Below, one piece after another: positions 62,685 to 64,000 of a DNA stretch of 64,000 nucleotides. The notes under the pieces were generated by a model. It was not told the DNA's origin. It worked only from the letters and a program-made list of their open reading frames with translations, and made no database searches. The DNA is from Agelaius tricolor. Its lineage: Eukaryota; Chordata; Aves; Passeriformes; Icteridae. The translations under genes were made by a program, and so were the position numbers. Every line of letters begins with the position of its first letter. Position 1 is the stretch's first letter. The stretch covers positions 13,436,501 to 13,500,500 of the forward strand of contig JALJCS010000015.1 in NCBI GenBank assembly GCA_023055355.1, written 5' to 3'.

Positions 62685-64000
62685 TTAAAAGAAAACTAAG
62701 AGCTACTTCCAAACAGCCACAGGGCTGCAGGGACACAGCACCATGTTGGGAGTGCTGTACATGTTTCTAGTTTAGAGCTATATTATACTGGAAATGAAGA
62801 GTATTCTGCAAATATTTCATGCACCTGAAAACAATCTGAAATCAAAGGTTTTGGGGAAGATGCAGTATCTGACTCTTGTATGTCTGGAAGCTAATCATTG
62901 TTAGCTCAATAGCCACTTGTCTACAGACAAAAATAAGATGGTAGCAATGTTGATTCTGAGCAGACACAAGAGAGTTTCTTATAACATCATCTTCAAGCTT
63001 TTTGGCCAGCAGTTAAGGTGCAGCAGCACATGGCTGGCTTTAAAGAGACTCCATGAAGGCAACAGAGGGACTTACAGGCATTAGGCACAAATTGAAGTGC
63101 CTTAGAGGACCAAGAATGCTTCTGCTTTGTACAGGTCTGTGAAACTTCTGCAATTGATTTGGGTAAGCTTGGCCATTTCCAGGGCTGTAGATTTTGGCAG
63201 CATTTCAATCGCCTGATGGATTTGCTTATTTTTTAACATGAACCATCTGGTTAGTTAGAATAATATCTTTGCATGCAAGAAATACTTTGGTGGTAAGAAT
63301 TCAGTTTTGAGTGACCCAAAGGTATTTCCTCCAGAAAGGAGATTTTCCCCAGCTGGGTGTCTATCACAGGCCTTCATCAGTATTTCTTGGATCAGTGTTA
63401 AAAGTCCAGGTTGAAAAAATTATGCTTTTTAAAATGAGCTCCATTTGCAGTTTTTAGATGACCCTGGCTAAGGAAGTTGTTTTTCTTTTTTTTAAAAAAG
63501 GGCATGTAGGCAAACAGTCATCTTAATTTTCATCTCAGAGAATTTCTTGTGGGAATAGGATGTACAACATGTCATCCTAGCACAGCTGGGGGGAAGAAGA
63601 ATGAGAGTTTAGAGAGATTTGCACCCTGTCACAGAGGTCTGAACTGTGCCTTTGCAGTCTTTGAGCACAAGGTCATGGGCATCTGCGTTGATTTAGTTTA
63701 ACATAATCCAGGAGTTTTTAATCGCATTTCAGGCTATTAAATGAGTGAGAAGAGAATCACTGGAATTTAGCTTCATAACTCCCCTGTAAACAAAGTTTTT
63801 AACCTCATATCAAGATAAAAATAAATTTAAAGTAGCTGATTAGCAGGAGATTTTCCATCAGAATTTGATCATCCTCCTCTCTACATATTAAAGTCAGATT
63901 TCGTGCTGTTTTTCCCCATTTGCAAACAAAGATTGCAGAGTTTTCTTCAGAATTAGATTTTTTCTTTTGACTCAAGCTCTGCCCAGCCCCACCAGAATAA

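Larger units (their letters stand above)
21882..64000 (+). other. GNAO1: GNAO1 intron 2 (5' portion, open at the window end)
   Basis: Everything after the GTAAGT donor at 21,882 is assigned to intron 2 because no exon 3 (which should encode IIHEDGF and onward) was recognised to the end of the window. No other protein-coding gene on either strand could be identified in these 42 kb. The intron contains repeats, hairpins and possible regulatory blocks listed separately; the rest is unique, moderately AT-rich sequence without recognisable function. A short exon of an unrelated or noncoding transcript could have been missed. Confidence 0.8.

Overview
The window looks like vertebrate nuclear DNA, most likely from a bird. 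It carries the first two coding exons of GNAO1, the neuronal heterotrimeric G-protein alpha-o subunit, with vertebrate GT-AG splice sites and a CpG-island promoter. The only abundant interspersed repeats I recognise are 3' ends of CR1 LINEs, the dominant retrotransposon of birds and other sauropsids. Overall repeat density is low, which fits a bird better than a turtle, crocodilian or squamate, but species cannot be fixed from this sequence. There are no bacterial or phage genes, operons, CRISPR arrays or recognisable tRNA/rRNA genes.

Layout. Positions 1 to about 20,520 are upstream intergenic DNA with no recognisable exon. They hold one sense CR1 tail (17,425-17,677), homopolymer tracts, a 25-bp perfect palindrome and some AT-rich blocks with homeodomain/POU motifs that could be conserved enhancers. 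Positions 20,521-20,940 are an antisense CR1 tail that abuts a CpG island (about 20,940-22,120). That island contains the presumed GNAO1 promoter, a GC-rich 5' leader with upstream ORFs, coding exon 1 (21,637-21,754), an 84-nt intron 1 and coding exon 2 (21,839-21,881). From 21,882 to the end (about 42 kb) everything appears to be the 5' part of GNAO1 intron 2. Exon 3 was not found and presumably lies beyond the window. The intron holds a 370-bp TG-rich repeat, two CR1 tails, one older MIR-like SINE relic, a 20-bp minisatellite, several short tandem duplications, hairpins, and AT-rich motif clusters that are plausible but unproven enhancers.

How it works together. The only confidently supported gene is GNAO1 on the + strand. 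Exons 1 and 2 encode residues 1 to 54: the acylated N-terminal helix (Gly2, Cys3), strand beta-1 and the P-loop GAGESGKS. The most interesting single observation is that intron 1 is 84 nt, a multiple of three, and has no stop in the GNAO1 frame. Its retention would therefore insert 28 proline-rich residues directly before an intact P-loop. I found no evidence of a wholly new biological system. Most other findings are structural or regulatory candidates that need alignment or transcript data.
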